Below are positions 40,184-48,738 of a stretch of DNA of 48,914 nucleotides, in pieces. Made by a program: the position numbers and the translations under genes. Source of the DNA: DATLXH01 sp035576005 (lineage in GTDB: Bacteria; Acidobacteriota; Thermoanaerobaculia; Gp7-AA8); assembly GCA_035576005.1 (NCBI GenBank), contig DATLXH010000148.1:1-48914 (forward strand), written 5' to 3'. The notes under the pieces are model-generated. The model made no database searches and had not been told where the DNA came from. It saw only the letters and a list, made by a program, of their open reading frames with translations. How positions within the stretch are numbered: the first letter of the stretch is position 1; the number at the start of each line of letters is the position of its first letter.

Positions 40184-40389
40184 AGCCGCCGAAGGCGGCG
40201 AAAGATCCGTTAGCACCCGGCTTCAGCCGGGTGAGGAGTGCGTCGGGCAACCCAGCCCGCGGCAGCGGGCGGCAGAGGCCTTTCTTCCCCGCGATCTTTC
40301 GCCCGTTACACGGGCTGTATTCGATCGCGCCACGACTCTTCACCCGGCTGAAGCCGGGTGCTACGGATGTTTCGCCGCCTTCGGCGGCT
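40184..40389. mobile_element. 206-bp element with about 59-bp imperfect terminal inverted repeats
   Basis: The left end (AGCCGCCGAAGGCGGCGAAA, ATCCGTTAGCACCCGGCTTC) and the right end (ACGGATGTTTCGCCGCCTTC, GGCGGCT) pair over roughly 59 bases with few mismatches. Each arm itself contains a smaller hairpin (CACCCGGCTTCAGCCGGGTG). The centre encodes nothing. It lies just downstream of the aminotransferase gene. Confidence 0.78.
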
Positions 40390-40416
40390 GGAACGACCGG
40401 ACTCGAGGACCGCAGA

Positions 40417-41661
40417 TCAGGCGCGCGAGGCGATTGCGGGCTCGACAGTGTGGGAACTGCCGAAGCCGAGCTCCGCGTAACGCTGCAGCGCGGCGCGGAA
40501 GATCTCGACGGACTTTCTGAGCGAATCCTCATTGAGAACATAGGCGATGCGCACTTCGTCTCGTCCGAGGCCGGGCGTTGCATAGAAGCTCGGCGCGGGC
40601 GCGACCATGACAGTCGAGCCTTCGTGATTGAAGTCGGAGAGCAGCCATGAGGCGAAGTGCTCGCTGTCGCGCACAGGCAGGCGTGCGACAAAGTAGAACG
40701 CCCCTTCGGGCTTGCGGAGAAAGACACCCGGAAGCGCGCTGAGCCCTTCGAAGAGAATGTCGCGACGTTTCTGATATTCAGTAATGACGTTCTGGGTGTA
40801 CTCGGCACCGAGGCTCATCGCCCCGACGGCAATCGATTGCGCCAGGCCTGGAGGGGAGAGGCGACCTTGCGCCATTTTGAGCGCGGCGTCGAATACGGAA
40901 CTGTTTCGCGTGACGAGGCTGCCGAGCCTGATGCCGCAGGCGCTGTAGCGTTTCGACAGACTGTCGACCACGATCACGAACTCTTCGAAACCGGAAAGAG
41001 TCAGCGCGCTCAGCGAGGTCCCTCCGTCGTACACGAACTCGCGATACACCTCGTCAGAGATGAGGAAGAGGCCTCGATCCCGGCAGATCTCGGCCACCAT
41101 CGTCAACTCTTCCTGTGAGTAGACAGTCCCGGTCGGATTATTGGGATTGCAGAGAAGCAGGCTTCGAGTTTTCGGAGTGATCGCTTTCTCGAAAGCCTCG
41201 CGGGAGGGCAGGTGAAATCCAGTATCGCCGACGCTGGTGACTGCGACGAGTCTGACCCCAGCCATGTTCGCGAACGCGTTGTAGTTTGCATAGAAAGGTT
41301 CGATGACCAGGACATCGTCGCCCACACTCGTGGTGCCGAACAAGGCGAAGAGAACGGCCTCGCTGCCGCCCGTCGTCGCGAGAATTTGTTTCGTGGTCAG
41401 ATTGATGCCGAGACGCTCGTAGTAGACGCGGATGGACTCGAGATACTCCGGGGTTCCCCCCGATGGCGAGTACGCGAGCGTCTTTTCGTTGATCGTCTTC
41501 AGACGGTCGAGCATGCACGCCGGAGTCTCGATATCGGGCTGCCCGATGTTGAGATGGTAAACGTGCACTCCTCGACGTTTCGCGTCATCGGCAAACGGCA
41601 TGAGCTTGCGGATGGGCGAGGCCGGCATGTTCTGGGCGCGAGGCGATACCTGCGGGTTCAT
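40417..41661 (-). CDS. PLP-dependent aminotransferase, class I/II
   Basis: The 414-residue product has the fold-type I signature: YHLNIGQPDIETP, CNPNNPTGTVYSQEE, the Asp of ISDEVYREFVYDG, and PLP lysine Lys237 in VVDSLSKRYSACGIRLGSLV. Near the end, FYATPGLGRDEVRIAYVLNE carries the substrate-carboxylate Arg. It is aspartate/aromatic aminotransferase-like, but the substrate cannot be assigned. It stands alone between repeat elements. Confidence 0.9.
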   Translation of the reverse strand: MNPQVSPRAQNMPASPIRKLMPFADDAKRRGVHVYHLNIGQPDIETPACMLDRLKTINEKTLAYSPSGGTPEYLESIRVYYERLGINLTTKQILATTGGSEAVLFALFGTTSVGDDVLVIEPFYANYNAFANMAGVRLVAVTSVGDTGFHLPSREAFEKAITPKTRSLLLCNPNNPTGTVYSQEELTMVAEICRDRGLFLISDEVYREFVYDGGTSLSALTLSGFEEFVIVVDSLSKRYSACGIRLGSLVTRNSSVFDAALKMAQGRLSPPGLAQSIAVGAMSLGAEYTQNVITEYQKRRDILFEGLSALPGVFLRKPEGAFYFVARLPVRDSEHFASWLLSDFNHEGSTVMVAPAPSFYATPGLGRDEVRIAYVLNEDSLRKSVEIFRAALQRYAELGFGSSHTVEPAIASRA

Positions 41662-41744
41662 TCCGGGGCGCCGCTGCCAAGATTGTGCCTGTTAATGTGC
41701 ATTTCGTCCGCGTTTCTCGAAGACCTGCGCCGCCAGGCCCCTCT

Positions 41745-41928
41745 TAGCACGCATTTCTCACAGTCGTTCATCGCCAAGCAGCGGATAGCGGCCTGTCTGC
41801 TTCGTTGCACAACGGTTTCGGTCGTCGACATAGTGTCAACTATGCCCTCGTCACGAAACCGTCCTGCGCCTCGCATCCAAGCCACTCTCCGCCGCCTGGC
41901 GACGAACGACTGTGAGAAATGCGGGCTA
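41745..41928. mobile_element. 185-bp palindromic element, copy 2
   Basis: The ends 41745-41769 and 41904-41928 are 25-bp inverted repeats with one mismatch (TTTCTCACAGTCGTTC against its complement). The centre GACATAGTGTCAACTATGCC is shared with copy 1, as is CGCCTCGCATCCAAGCCACT near the right end. Identity with 25048-25232 is high at both ends and lower between. Confidence 0.82.
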
Positions 41929-41981
41929 GCACCTCAACGGGTGTAAGAGTCGATTCGAGCCTGCTGGCCTCTTCCTTGCTC

Positions 41982-42002
41982 CCCCCTTCGGGAAAAAGGG
42001 GG
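41982..42002 (+). promoter_or_regulatory. Hairpin that could hide the ribosome-binding site
   Basis: CCCCCTT (41982-41988) can pair with AAGGGGG (41996-42002), whose G-run is the ribosome-binding site of the gene at 42008. Opening of this stem would be needed for translation. Whether it is a thermosensor, a ligand switch or simply chance is not known. Confidence 0.4.
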
Positions 42003-42007
42003 AAATC

Positions 42008-42640
42008 ATGAACCGTTTCATTCCTGGGGGATTGCTGGTGGCCCTGCTGATCGCGACTCCCGTGGCGGCCCAGTCTCAACGTCTCAGCATTCTCGGTGGT
42101 GCGCAGTTCGTGCAGAGGACCGGAATGAACGAGTTTCGTGAAGACGTCGTTGGAACACAGTTCGACGTTACCTTTGACGCAGGCGGTGGAGTCGGCTTCG
42201 GATTCAATTACTTCCTTAGCGATCACTTGTCGATTGAGGCCAAGAGCTCTCTTGTGGAGTCGACCTCCAGTCTGCGGATCCGGACCTCGAGCGATTCGAT
42301 CGCCATTCTCAAGCTCGGCCGGACTCGCACGTATCCGTCGACCGCAGTGCTGCAGTATCACTTCGCCACCAAGGGCGACCTCAGGCCGTATATCGGTGCC
42401 GGAGGCGCGTATACCTTCGTGAAAGACGTCGAAACTGCAGTCGGAAAGATCGAATTCGAGCAGGAGTCAGGCCTCGTCGTGAACGCAGGGTTTGATGTCC
42501 GTTTATCGGACCAGTGGGCTGTGAACCTCGACGCGAAGTATGTTCCGCTCGAGACATCAGCCAAGGCTGTCAGTACGAACGCCGCGGATCTCAGGATCAA
42601 GCCGATTATTTTCTTCGGGGGGCTTCGCTATAAGTTCTGA
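42008..42640 (+). CDS. Outer-membrane beta-barrel protein
   Basis: The 210-residue product has a signal peptide (MNRFIPGGLLVALLIATPVA, cleavage after A21) and alternating strands ending in an aromatic C-terminal residue (KPIIFFGGLRYKF), as expected for an outer-membrane barrel of the OmpW/OmpA-like eight-stranded type. GDLRPYIGAGGAYTFVKD is a typical strand-turn-strand. It may be a pore or adhesion protein. The gene is preceded by a ribosome-binding-site hairpin. Confidence 0.85.
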   Translation: MNRFIPGGLLVALLIATPVAAQSQRLSILGGAQFVQRTGMNEFREDVVGTQFDVTFDAGGGVGFGFNYFLSDHLSIEAKSSLVESTSSLRIRTSSDSIAILKLGRTRTYPSTAVLQYHFATKGDLRPYIGAGGAYTFVKDVETAVGKIEFEQESGLVVNAGFDVRLSDQWAVNLDAKYVPLETSAKAVSTNAADLRIKPIIFFGGLRYKF

Positions 42641-42655
42641 CGCGAGGTCAAACTA

Positions 42656-42949
42656 CTAAGAGTCGAAGTCGCCGAGGGTGACGCCGGTGACGCCGATGGG
42701 AACGTCGGGACCCTCACTCGCAGGCGAGCCGCGCAGCCGGCTCGCCTCGATCTTTTCTTCACCCGCGGCAGAGACGGCGACCTCTCTTTCGATCTGCATC
42801 CGGGCGCTGGCCAGGTAGACCTTCACCCCTTTCTCCGCGTAAATCTGAGCGATTCGCAGCGGATCAGCGTCGATGACGATGTAGTCGTCGATCCTGGTGG
42901 AGAAGATTGCGAACAGACCGTTCTCCTGCTTATCGATTCTCCACGCCAT
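42656..42949 (-). CDS. Hypothetical protein
   Basis: The 97-residue product (MAWRIDKQENGLFAIFSTRI, DDYIVIDADPLRIAQIYAEK, GVKVYLASARMQIEREVAVS) has a short alpha/beta N-terminal part and a low-complexity tail. No family is recognised. It is convergent with the barrel gene (15-base gap). Codon use looks coding. Confidence 0.55.
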   Translation of the reverse strand: MAWRIDKQENGLFAIFSTRIDDYIVIDADPLRIAQIYAEKGVKVYLASARMQIEREVAVSAAGEEKIEASRLRGSPASEGPDVPIGVTGVTLGDFDS

Positions 42950-43125
42950 CTCTGGATTGTACCGAATGAGGAGTTCGATCGACCGCTGTGTGAGGCGACT
43001 TCGACCTGACCGTTTGCACGCCGATACCGCTCCACGTTATTGCCTGAAGCGACTATCATCTCGTCGCGCGTCGGCTACCAGACCGACGGTCACAACAACG
43101 CGATTCTCCCGTTGAGGTTGTTTCC

Positions 43126-43464
43126 ATGACGGCTGCTCCGACAGTTGCAGGCACCCCTGATCCTCCCTACTTCGCCGTGATCTTTACTTCCGTCAAGCGG
43201 GACGATGACGGGTACGGGGAGGTCTCGAGAAGAATGTACGAGCTCGCTTCGAGCATGCCAGGATTCCTCGGCGTTGAGAGTGCCCGCGGAGAAGACGGTA
43301 TGGGAATCACGGTGAGTTACTGGAGCTCCCTCGAATCGATTGCTGATTGGAAGCGCGATCTCTTTCATCTCGAAGCGCAACGGCTTGGGCGCGACAAGTG
43401 GTACAGCAGTTACGTCACTCGTATCGCGAAGGTCGAACGTGCCTACGACTTCTCCATCGAATGA
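43126..43464 (+). CDS. Antibiotic biosynthesis monooxygenase (ABM) domain protein
   Basis: The 112-residue product matches the ABM fold: YFAVIFTSVKRDDDGYGEVS, MYELASSMPGFLGVESARGE, GMGITVSYWSSLESIADWKR, FHLEAQRLGRDKWYSSYVTR. Such small dimeric proteins are cofactor-free monooxygenases or haem-degrading enzymes. It is the first gene of a three-gene operon and overlaps the next gene by four bases (ATGA). Confidence 0.87.
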   Translation: MTAAPTVAGTPDPPYFAVIFTSVKRDDDGYGEVSRRMYELASSMPGFLGVESARGEDGMGITVSYWSSLESIADWKRDLFHLEAQRLGRDKWYSSYVTRIAKVERAYDFSIE

Positions 43465-44444
43465 CCCGGAGCGAACGGGAGCGCGACTCGATTCTCCATA
43501 TCGCCGATGGCGATATGACCGCCCAGCGGTTGAAGCAGAGCGGGGTCCCGGGCGAGATTCTGAGCTGGCAGGAGGCCGCGATCCATGGCCCCTCGCCGGG
43601 CGGGGTCGTGCTGGGAGAGTGGCAGGCGATTCGCGCGGACTTTCTTGCACGCTCCGCAGGAGTTCCGTCAGCAGAGGTCCTCAGATCGCTCGAGTCGATG
43701 CATGCGTCGCTCCGGGATCACCGCGAGGAGATCGTCCTCTGGTTCGGAGAAGAATCGTTTTGTCAGCACAATCTGGCGTCCGTCGTTTCATCGATCATGG
43801 ACGATCGTGTGCAGCGCGTCTCGATCGTCGGTCTCGGGACTGGGGCGAGCGGAAGAGCAACTCATGGATCGGATCTCGAGGTCGCGGAGTTGCTGACGGG
43901 CTACGAGAGCCGGACCGAGCTCGGGATCGTACGGCGTGACGAGTTGAACGCGTTCTGGCGTGCATTCAGTGACTCTGATCCATCTCGAATGCTGCGTCTC
44001 AGCAGGGAGGCTGAGGCGTCGGCTCGAATCGTCGCTCTTGCGTGCAGTCATCTCCAACGATTCCCATCCGCTCACAACGGTCTGGGTGTGTTAGAGAATA
44101 CGTTGCTGACGCTTGTCGCATCCGGCATACACCGTTTTGATGAGCTCTTCGAAACCTACGCGGAACGGAATCCGAGCTCGGGCCTGGGTGACGTGCAGAT
44201 CCTGGATCACCTGACTCGTCTCGCCAACTGTGACCAACCACTGGTGTCACTCGAGGGAGATCCTCCTGACACTCTCATCACGATTCTTCCTGTGGGGCAC
44301 GAAGTCCTCTCCGGGCAACGTGACTTCGTGGAGCTCAACGGGATCGATCTCTGGCTGGGTGGCGTTCACATGACGGGCTCGACCTCACTCTGGCGTTGGG
44401 ACACGGCGAGCTCCACTCTCGTCACTCAATCGGGCGGAGCCTGA
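43461..44444 (+). CDS. DUF1835 domain-containing protein
   Basis: The 327-residue product begins MTRSERERDSILHIADGDMT and shows DUF1835 features: ILHIADGDMTAQRLKQSGVP, SWQEAAIHGPSPGG, EEIVLWFGEESFCQHNLASV, and a helical C-terminal half with LLTLVASGIHRFDELFETYA. The family is uncharacterised and its N-terminal part often resembles a flavodoxin-like domain. It overlaps the ABM gene by four bases and is followed two bases later by the ATP-grasp gene. Confidence 0.82.
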   Translation: MTRSERERDSILHIADGDMTAQRLKQSGVPGEILSWQEAAIHGPSPGGVVLGEWQAIRADFLARSAGVPSAEVLRSLESMHASLRDHREEIVLWFGEESFCQHNLASVVSSIMDDRVQRVSIVGLGTGASGRATHGSDLEVAELLTGYESRTELGIVRRDELNAFWRAFSDSDPSRMLRLSREAEASARIVALACSHLQRFPSAHNGLGVLENTLLTLVASGIHRFDELFETYAERNPSSGLGDVQILDHLTRLANCDQPLVSLEGDPPDTLITILPVGHEVLSGQRDFVELNGIDLWLGGVHMTGSTSLWRWDTASSTLVTQSGGA

Positions 44445-44446
44445 TC

Positions 44447-45745
44447 GTGCGATTCCTCGGCATCGGTTACGGCAATGATTTAGGCGATCTCTACCTTCGC
44501 CTTTCAGCTCGCGGTCACGAGGTCCGCGTTTACGTCGACGACCCGGAGTTGCGCGACATCATGTCGGGCATGATGGTTTTCACTCTCGACTGGGAGGCTG
44601 ACCTCGGGTGGATTCGGGAGGCAGAGCAGAACGGGATCATTATTTTCGAGGGGAACGGCTGGGGGGCGATTCAGGACCGGCTGCGCGCCGAGGGGTACAA
44701 CGTAGTCGGGGGGAGCGCGCTGGGTGACCGCCTCGAGTCCGATCGCGCGTACGGACAACAGCTGCTGCGCGATGTTGGGCTTCAAACGGCAGAGACGTTT
44801 GAATTTCACGATTTCGACGAGGCAATTCGCTTCCTGCGCCGTGAGGGTAGAAGGTTCGTACTCAAGTTCAGTGGCTCCGGTTTCGCGTCGACTCGTAATT
44901 ACGTTGGGGAGATGACCTCGGGCGCCGACATGATTGCGCTGCTGGAGACACAGCGCGATCGCTGGCGTTACAGCGAGGAACCTCATTTCATCCTCATGGA
45001 GCATGTGAGTGGAGTCGAAGTTGGAGTGGGCGCATTTTTCAACGGTGAGCGTTTCCTCGAGCCAGCGAACCTTGATTGGGAACACAAGCGGTTCTTCCCG
45101 GGAGATCTGGGAGAGCTGACCGGGGAGATGGGGACTCTGGCAACCTATCGAGGAGCCGAGCGGATTTTTGAGGCCACTCTTTCGAGGATAGCTCCGATTC
45201 TGCAGAGCTCCGGTTACTGCGGCTACGTGAACCTCAACACGATCGTCAATGAAGACGGCATCTGGCCGCTGGAGTTCACCTGCCGGTTCGGCTATCCCGG
45301 TTTCGCGATCCTCGACGCACTCCATGCCGACCGGTGGGACGAGATCTTCTACAAGCTCGTGACGAGAAGCGCAACGCGAATTGAAACGCACGACGGTTAC
45401 GCGATTTGCGTGGTGCTGACTGTGCCGCCTTTTCCCTATCGTTTCGGGTACGAAGAGTTGTCGAAAGGGGCGCCAATCGTCTTTGCGGATGAGATGCGTG
45501 ACGAAGACCGGGAGCAGCTTCACTTCAGTGAGGTCGCTATGGCCGGTGGCCGGCTCGTGACGGCGGGACTTATCGGATACGTGATGGTTGCGACCGGAAG
45601 AGGGGAAACGGTCCGCGAGGCGCAGGCCGCTGCCTACCGCCGTTGCCGGATGGTCGTGATTCCCAACGTCCGTTATCGGACCGACATCGGTGACCGCTTC
45701 ATTCGCGAGGATGAGGCGTCACTGCGAAAGTGGGGATGGCTGTGA
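44447..45745 (+). CDS. PurD-like ATP-grasp enzyme (phosphoribosylamine-glycine ligase relative)
   Basis: The 432-residue product starts at GTG 44447. It has a Rossmann-like N-domain (FLGIGYGNDLGDLYLRLSAR), an ATP-grasp core (FVLKFSGSGFASTRNYVGEM, HFILMEHVSGVEVGVGAFFN, GYVNLNTIVNEDGIWPLEFT, CRFGYPG) and a PurD-type C-domain. The canonical PurD VVKADGLAAGKGV is replaced by VLKFSGSGFASTRN, so it is a divergent paralogue. It may ligate another amine and acid. It is third in an operon with ABM and DUF1835 proteins. Confidence 0.85.
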   Translation: MRFLGIGYGNDLGDLYLRLSARGHEVRVYVDDPELRDIMSGMMVFTLDWEADLGWIREAEQNGIIIFEGNGWGAIQDRLRAEGYNVVGGSALGDRLESDRAYGQQLLRDVGLQTAETFEFHDFDEAIRFLRREGRRFVLKFSGSGFASTRNYVGEMTSGADMIALLETQRDRWRYSEEPHFILMEHVSGVEVGVGAFFNGERFLEPANLDWEHKRFFPGDLGELTGEMGTLATYRGAERIFEATLSRIAPILQSSGYCGYVNLNTIVNEDGIWPLEFTCRFGYPGFAILDALHADRWDEIFYKLVTRSATRIETHDGYAICVVLTVPPFPYRFGYEELSKGAPIVFADEMRDEDREQLHFSEVAMAGGRLVTAGLIGYVMVATGRGETVREAQAAAYRRCRMVVIPNVRYRTDIGDRFIREDEASLRKWGWL

Positions 45746-45763
45746 GGAGAATGCATTCTTTCC

Positions 45764-46669
45764 TCAACATCCCAGCTCGCGTCGGTATCTCTCGAAGCAG
45801 CGTGCTCCTGCAGCAAGTCGCATGAGCGCACCTTCGGCGATCGGCCTGGCGGTTTCGGGATTCGCTTCGACGAGGGGCCGGAGAACCTCGCGATTCCATG
45901 CTTCTGAATGCTTGATGTCCAGGGTGGCGTGAAGCGAGTAATAGCGTCGTGACGGCCCGGCAATCCCGAGGCGTCGAAGTCCCGCCGCCACCATTGCCGC
46001 CCTGCCCGGGGCTGTGAGCTCTACCACGCCAAGGGCTCCGACAGAATGGAACGCGTAACGGCGGTTCGCCGCGAGGGCGACGAGGAGATTTCCAAGAGCC
46101 GTCGCTTCCCATACGATCGGCGCAGGGTGACTTCCGAGTCGAAGCTCCTCGGCGAGCCGATCGAGAAGTGGGCCGTGCATCGCGATCTCGCGACCTCGCC
46201 CCATTTCATCCCAGTAGTTGCGCGCAAGTTCAAGCTTGGCCTGAACGGGAAGCTTGAGCTGGGTCAGAGCGACCAGGTCGTCGAAGCCCGCTTCACCGGC
46301 GACTTCCTGTCTGAGAAACCATCGGAACTGCTCGAGGGTCGCCTTCGTCGCGAGCCAGGGAAAGAGTGGATCGTTCTGTCCCGGTCCTGTCTCTTTCAAC
46401 TCTTCGAACCAGGCAACGAATGCATCGGGGGTTGTAGGGACGCTGGCGACTCTATCCTGGATCTCGCGCCGTTCAGACTCTACAAACTCCCCCTCGGCGA
46501 AGCGATTCTCGACCTCAGCGAGGATCGCCTCCTGCCACTGATCATCAGGAAACGACGGGCGAAAACGTGACTCGTTCAGTTTCTGCAGCCGCAGATGAAG
46601 ATTCTCATCCGGACTCGAGCTCGGGAGAACTGAGGGGTAGGTCAGTTCGTCGATGTGGACGACACTCAT
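45764..46669 (-). CDS. Iron-containing redox enzyme, haem-oxygenase-like diiron family
   Basis: The 301-residue product is helical with the metal-ligand pattern of the haem-oxygenase-like diiron oxidases: WFLRQEVAGEAGFDDLVALT (Glu), KLELARNYWDEMGRGREIAM (Glu), and YYSLHATLDIKHSEAWNREV (His, Asp, His). The N-terminal 70 residues are a separate extension. Members oxidise amino acids, fatty acids or natural-product intermediates. It is convergent with the ATP-grasp gene, with an 18-base gap. Confidence 0.8.
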   Translation of the reverse strand: MSVVHIDELTYPSVLPSSSPDENLHLRLQKLNESRFRPSFPDDQWQEAILAEVENRFAEGEFVESERREIQDRVASVPTTPDAFVAWFEELKETGPGQNDPLFPWLATKATLEQFRWFLRQEVAGEAGFDDLVALTQLKLPVQAKLELARNYWDEMGRGREIAMHGPLLDRLAEELRLGSHPAPIVWEATALGNLLVALAANRRYAFHSVGALGVVELTAPGRAAMVAAGLRRLGIAGPSRRYYSLHATLDIKHSEAWNREVLRPLVEANPETARPIAEGALMRLAAGARCFERYRRELGC

Positions 46670-46788
46670 AGACTTCTCTCCTGGGATCGTGAATCGTGCT
46701 ATCTAAGCGAGGGTTACAGCGCCTTCGGCACCTGCGTAGCAAGTTCTGTGACTGCCGCTCACAACGCCCGGTGAGCGTGGGCCGGCTG

Positions 46789-47703
46789 CTACGGTTTGAT
46801 CATGGTCAGGCCGGCTACCGCAAGCCGTTCGACAGCCTGGTACGAGGGTCGATCGAGCTCCTCACCAAAAACGTCCGGATCGATCTCCCGGTAGCTGAAC
46901 GTCGCTCCAGCGCTTTGTATCAACTCGCGAATTGACTCGAGGAACGTGTCGACGCCGTCGACGACTGCCGTTCCCGTATACAGAACGAGTTTGCCTCCTG
47001 AAGAAAGCCGCTCGAGAGCTTCCTTCACGATCCGGATCGAGAGCGCTTCCCCGAAAGCGCCGCCGCCGTGTCGATAGACGCGCGACTCTTCATCGATCAG
47101 ATAAGGAGGGTTGGCGAGGATCAGGTCGATCTCTCCGCCAACCTGCGAAAGGAGATCACTCTTGACGAAGCTCGCGTGGCGGATAGAGGCGAGGGAGGCG
47201 TTGACTTCTGCCAGTTCCAACGACCGCGGATTGATGTCTACCAGGATCAGCTCGTCCGCGCGCGAGGCGATCGACAGTCCCCCCGCCCCGGAGCCGCATC
47301 CGAGGTCCACCGCCCGTGACGCGCGTCCGACTTCGTGGTCGAGCAAATTGAGGAAACGGTAGGTGTCGGGACCGAAGAAAACAGAATCCGGGCTCGTGGT
47401 CGGGAATGCGCTGTGCGCGTAAATGGCGTCGCCGACCGTGGAGAAGCGCACCGTGCTGCGTAACAGATCGTGATCGGACTCGAGGCAATCTGCCGCCTCC
47501 AGGAGTTGAACGATCTCTGACGGCAGCAGATCCTCACGGAAGGGGAGACTCCAGCCGAAAACCCCTCGGGCGTCGTGCGCCTCGCGATGGGACTCACGGC
47601 TGATGATGCGGCGGTGAGACTCGGGAGTGATCGTGGTGAATCGGTAGTTCCGCAGGTTGAGGTAGCGTCCGATCTCAACGAGAGCTTCCTGTTTCGAGTT
47701 CAT
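46789..47703 (-). CDS. HemK/PrmC-type methyltransferase
   Basis: The 304-residue product has an N-terminal helical or non-canonical domain (about 110 residues) and a SAM-binding domain with AVDLGCGSGAGGL (131-143), VDINPRSLELAEVNASLA and NPPY (198-201). NPPY is the target-binding motif of enzymes that methylate amide or exocyclic amino groups of Gln, Asn or adenine. It may be a protein or small-RNA methyltransferase. The frame extends past 47703 to 48660, but MNSKQEALVEIGRYLNLRNY is the natural start. Confidence 0.88.
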   Translation of the reverse strand: MNSKQEALVEIGRYLNLRNYRFTTITPESHRRIISRESHREAHDARGVFGWSLPFREDLLPSEIVQLLEAADCLESDHDLLRSTVRFSTVGDAIYAHSAFPTTSPDSVFFGPDTYRFLNLLDHEVGRASRAVDLGCGSGAGGLSIASRADELILVDINPRSLELAEVNASLASIRHASFVKSDLLSQVGGEIDLILANPPYLIDEESRVYRHGGGAFGEALSIRIVKEALERLSSGGKLVLYTGTAVVDGVDTFLESIRELIQSAGATFSYREIDPDVFGEELDRPSYQAVERLAVAGLTMIKP

Positions 47704-47778
47704 GCCGGAGTAGTGTCGCAGAGTTCTCGCGCGCTGGAACGAACCGCATGAGACCGGTGGGTGTGAAGAAACGTAAAG

Positions 47779-48543
47779 ATGTTGATGACAACGACTATGA
47801 CCAGGTTCCGCGCCGCCGCCAGGCTCTCTATCCTGATCGGTTTCGTGGCGTGCCGGGTCACGCCAGCAGGCTCCACCCGGCCGGCGGCCGAGGCGCGCAC
47901 TTCGAGCGTCAGGACTACCGGCGCTACGACGGTACCGGCGGTCTCCGCTCGCGTTCCGGCTCCGGTCATGAGCTCGCACGGGGCCGACTGGCTGGAGCGA
48001 GCGGAGCGGGAAGCTGAAGAGCAGCCTGATCTCGTGATGGATGCCATGCAACTGCGTGACGGCCAGACGGTGGCCGAAATCGGTGCTGGGACGGGCTACT
48101 TTGCCAGACGTATGGCGCGGCGCGTCTCGCCGTCCGGGAAAGTCTTCGCTGTGGATATTCAGCCGGAGATGCTCACTCTGCTTGCACGCTATGTCAGAGA
48201 AGAAGGCGTGACCAACATAGTCCCGGTGCTGGGCGGAGAGACCGATCCGAGACTTCCCGAAAAGAGCGTCGACTGGATACTTCTCGTTGATGTCTATCAC
48301 GAGTTCCAGAAGCCGCAACCGATGCTCGCGCGGATCCGTGAAAGTCTCACTCCCGGCGGGAGGGTTGCCCTTGTGGAGTACAGGCAGGAAGGGGAAAGCG
48401 CCGGTCACATCAAACGGGAGCATCGGATGTCTGTAGAGCAGGTGAGAGCAGAGTGGGAAGCTGCCGGCTTCGAGATCGTGGAGATTGACGAGCGCCTCAA
48501 GTCGCAACACCTCTTCATTCTTCGCGTTGCCCAGCGACGGTAA
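47779..48543 (+). CDS. Class I SAM-dependent methyltransferase with N-terminal export-like sequence
   Basis: The 254-residue product has a hydrophobic N-terminus (AARLSILIGFVACRV) followed by a Ser/Thr/Ala-rich linker and a methyltransferase domain: QPDLVMDAMQLRDGQTVAEI, GAGTGYFARRMARRVSPSGK, VFAVDIQPEMLTLLARYVRE, SVDWILLVDVYHEFQKPQPM. The Cys in VAC could be lipidated, although the lipobox is weak. An exported SAM methyltransferase would be unusual; more probably it is membrane-associated or the N-terminus is mispredicted. Confidence 0.82.
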   Translation: MLMTTTMTRFRAAARLSILIGFVACRVTPAGSTRPAAEARTSSVRTTGATTVPAVSARVPAPVMSSHGADWLERAEREAEEQPDLVMDAMQLRDGQTVAEIGAGTGYFARRMARRVSPSGKVFAVDIQPEMLTLLARYVREEGVTNIVPVLGGETDPRLPEKSVDWILLVDVYHEFQKPQPMLARIRESLTPGGRVALVEYRQEGESAGHIKREHRMSVEQVRAEWEAAGFEIVEIDERLKSQHLFILRVAQRR

Positions 48544-48738
48544 AGCGGCGAGGAATCCAGTCACCGTTGAGGCGGTCGAAGAATCAGCGAGCCAGGATGT
48601 AGCGCTTCTCCACGAGTCACGAGCGAGTGTGGTCCCGAGCCCTCCCGCCCACACGCCCAAGCTTCTAATGAGACCGAGGTTTTAGGGGCGCGTCGGCCCG
48701 ACTGGTCTTGGCCCATGGATGGCCCTGAAGGGGCCGAA
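48544..48738. other. Intergenic stretch with repeat 48640-48669
   Basis: No supported gene. It contains the second copy of the 30-bp direct repeat (see 32965-32994) and a short GGCC-rich hairpin near 48715-48735. Confidence 0.5.

Noticed and set aside
44504..45523. 339-codon antisense frame over the ATP-grasp gene
   Set aside because: Opposite strand of a clearly conserved protein; no motifs or ribosome-binding site.
46789..48660. 623-codon minus-strand frame
   Set aside because: Only the 3' half (from 47703) encodes the HemK-type protein. The upstream half is antisense to the methyltransferase at 47779 and has no recognisable sequence.
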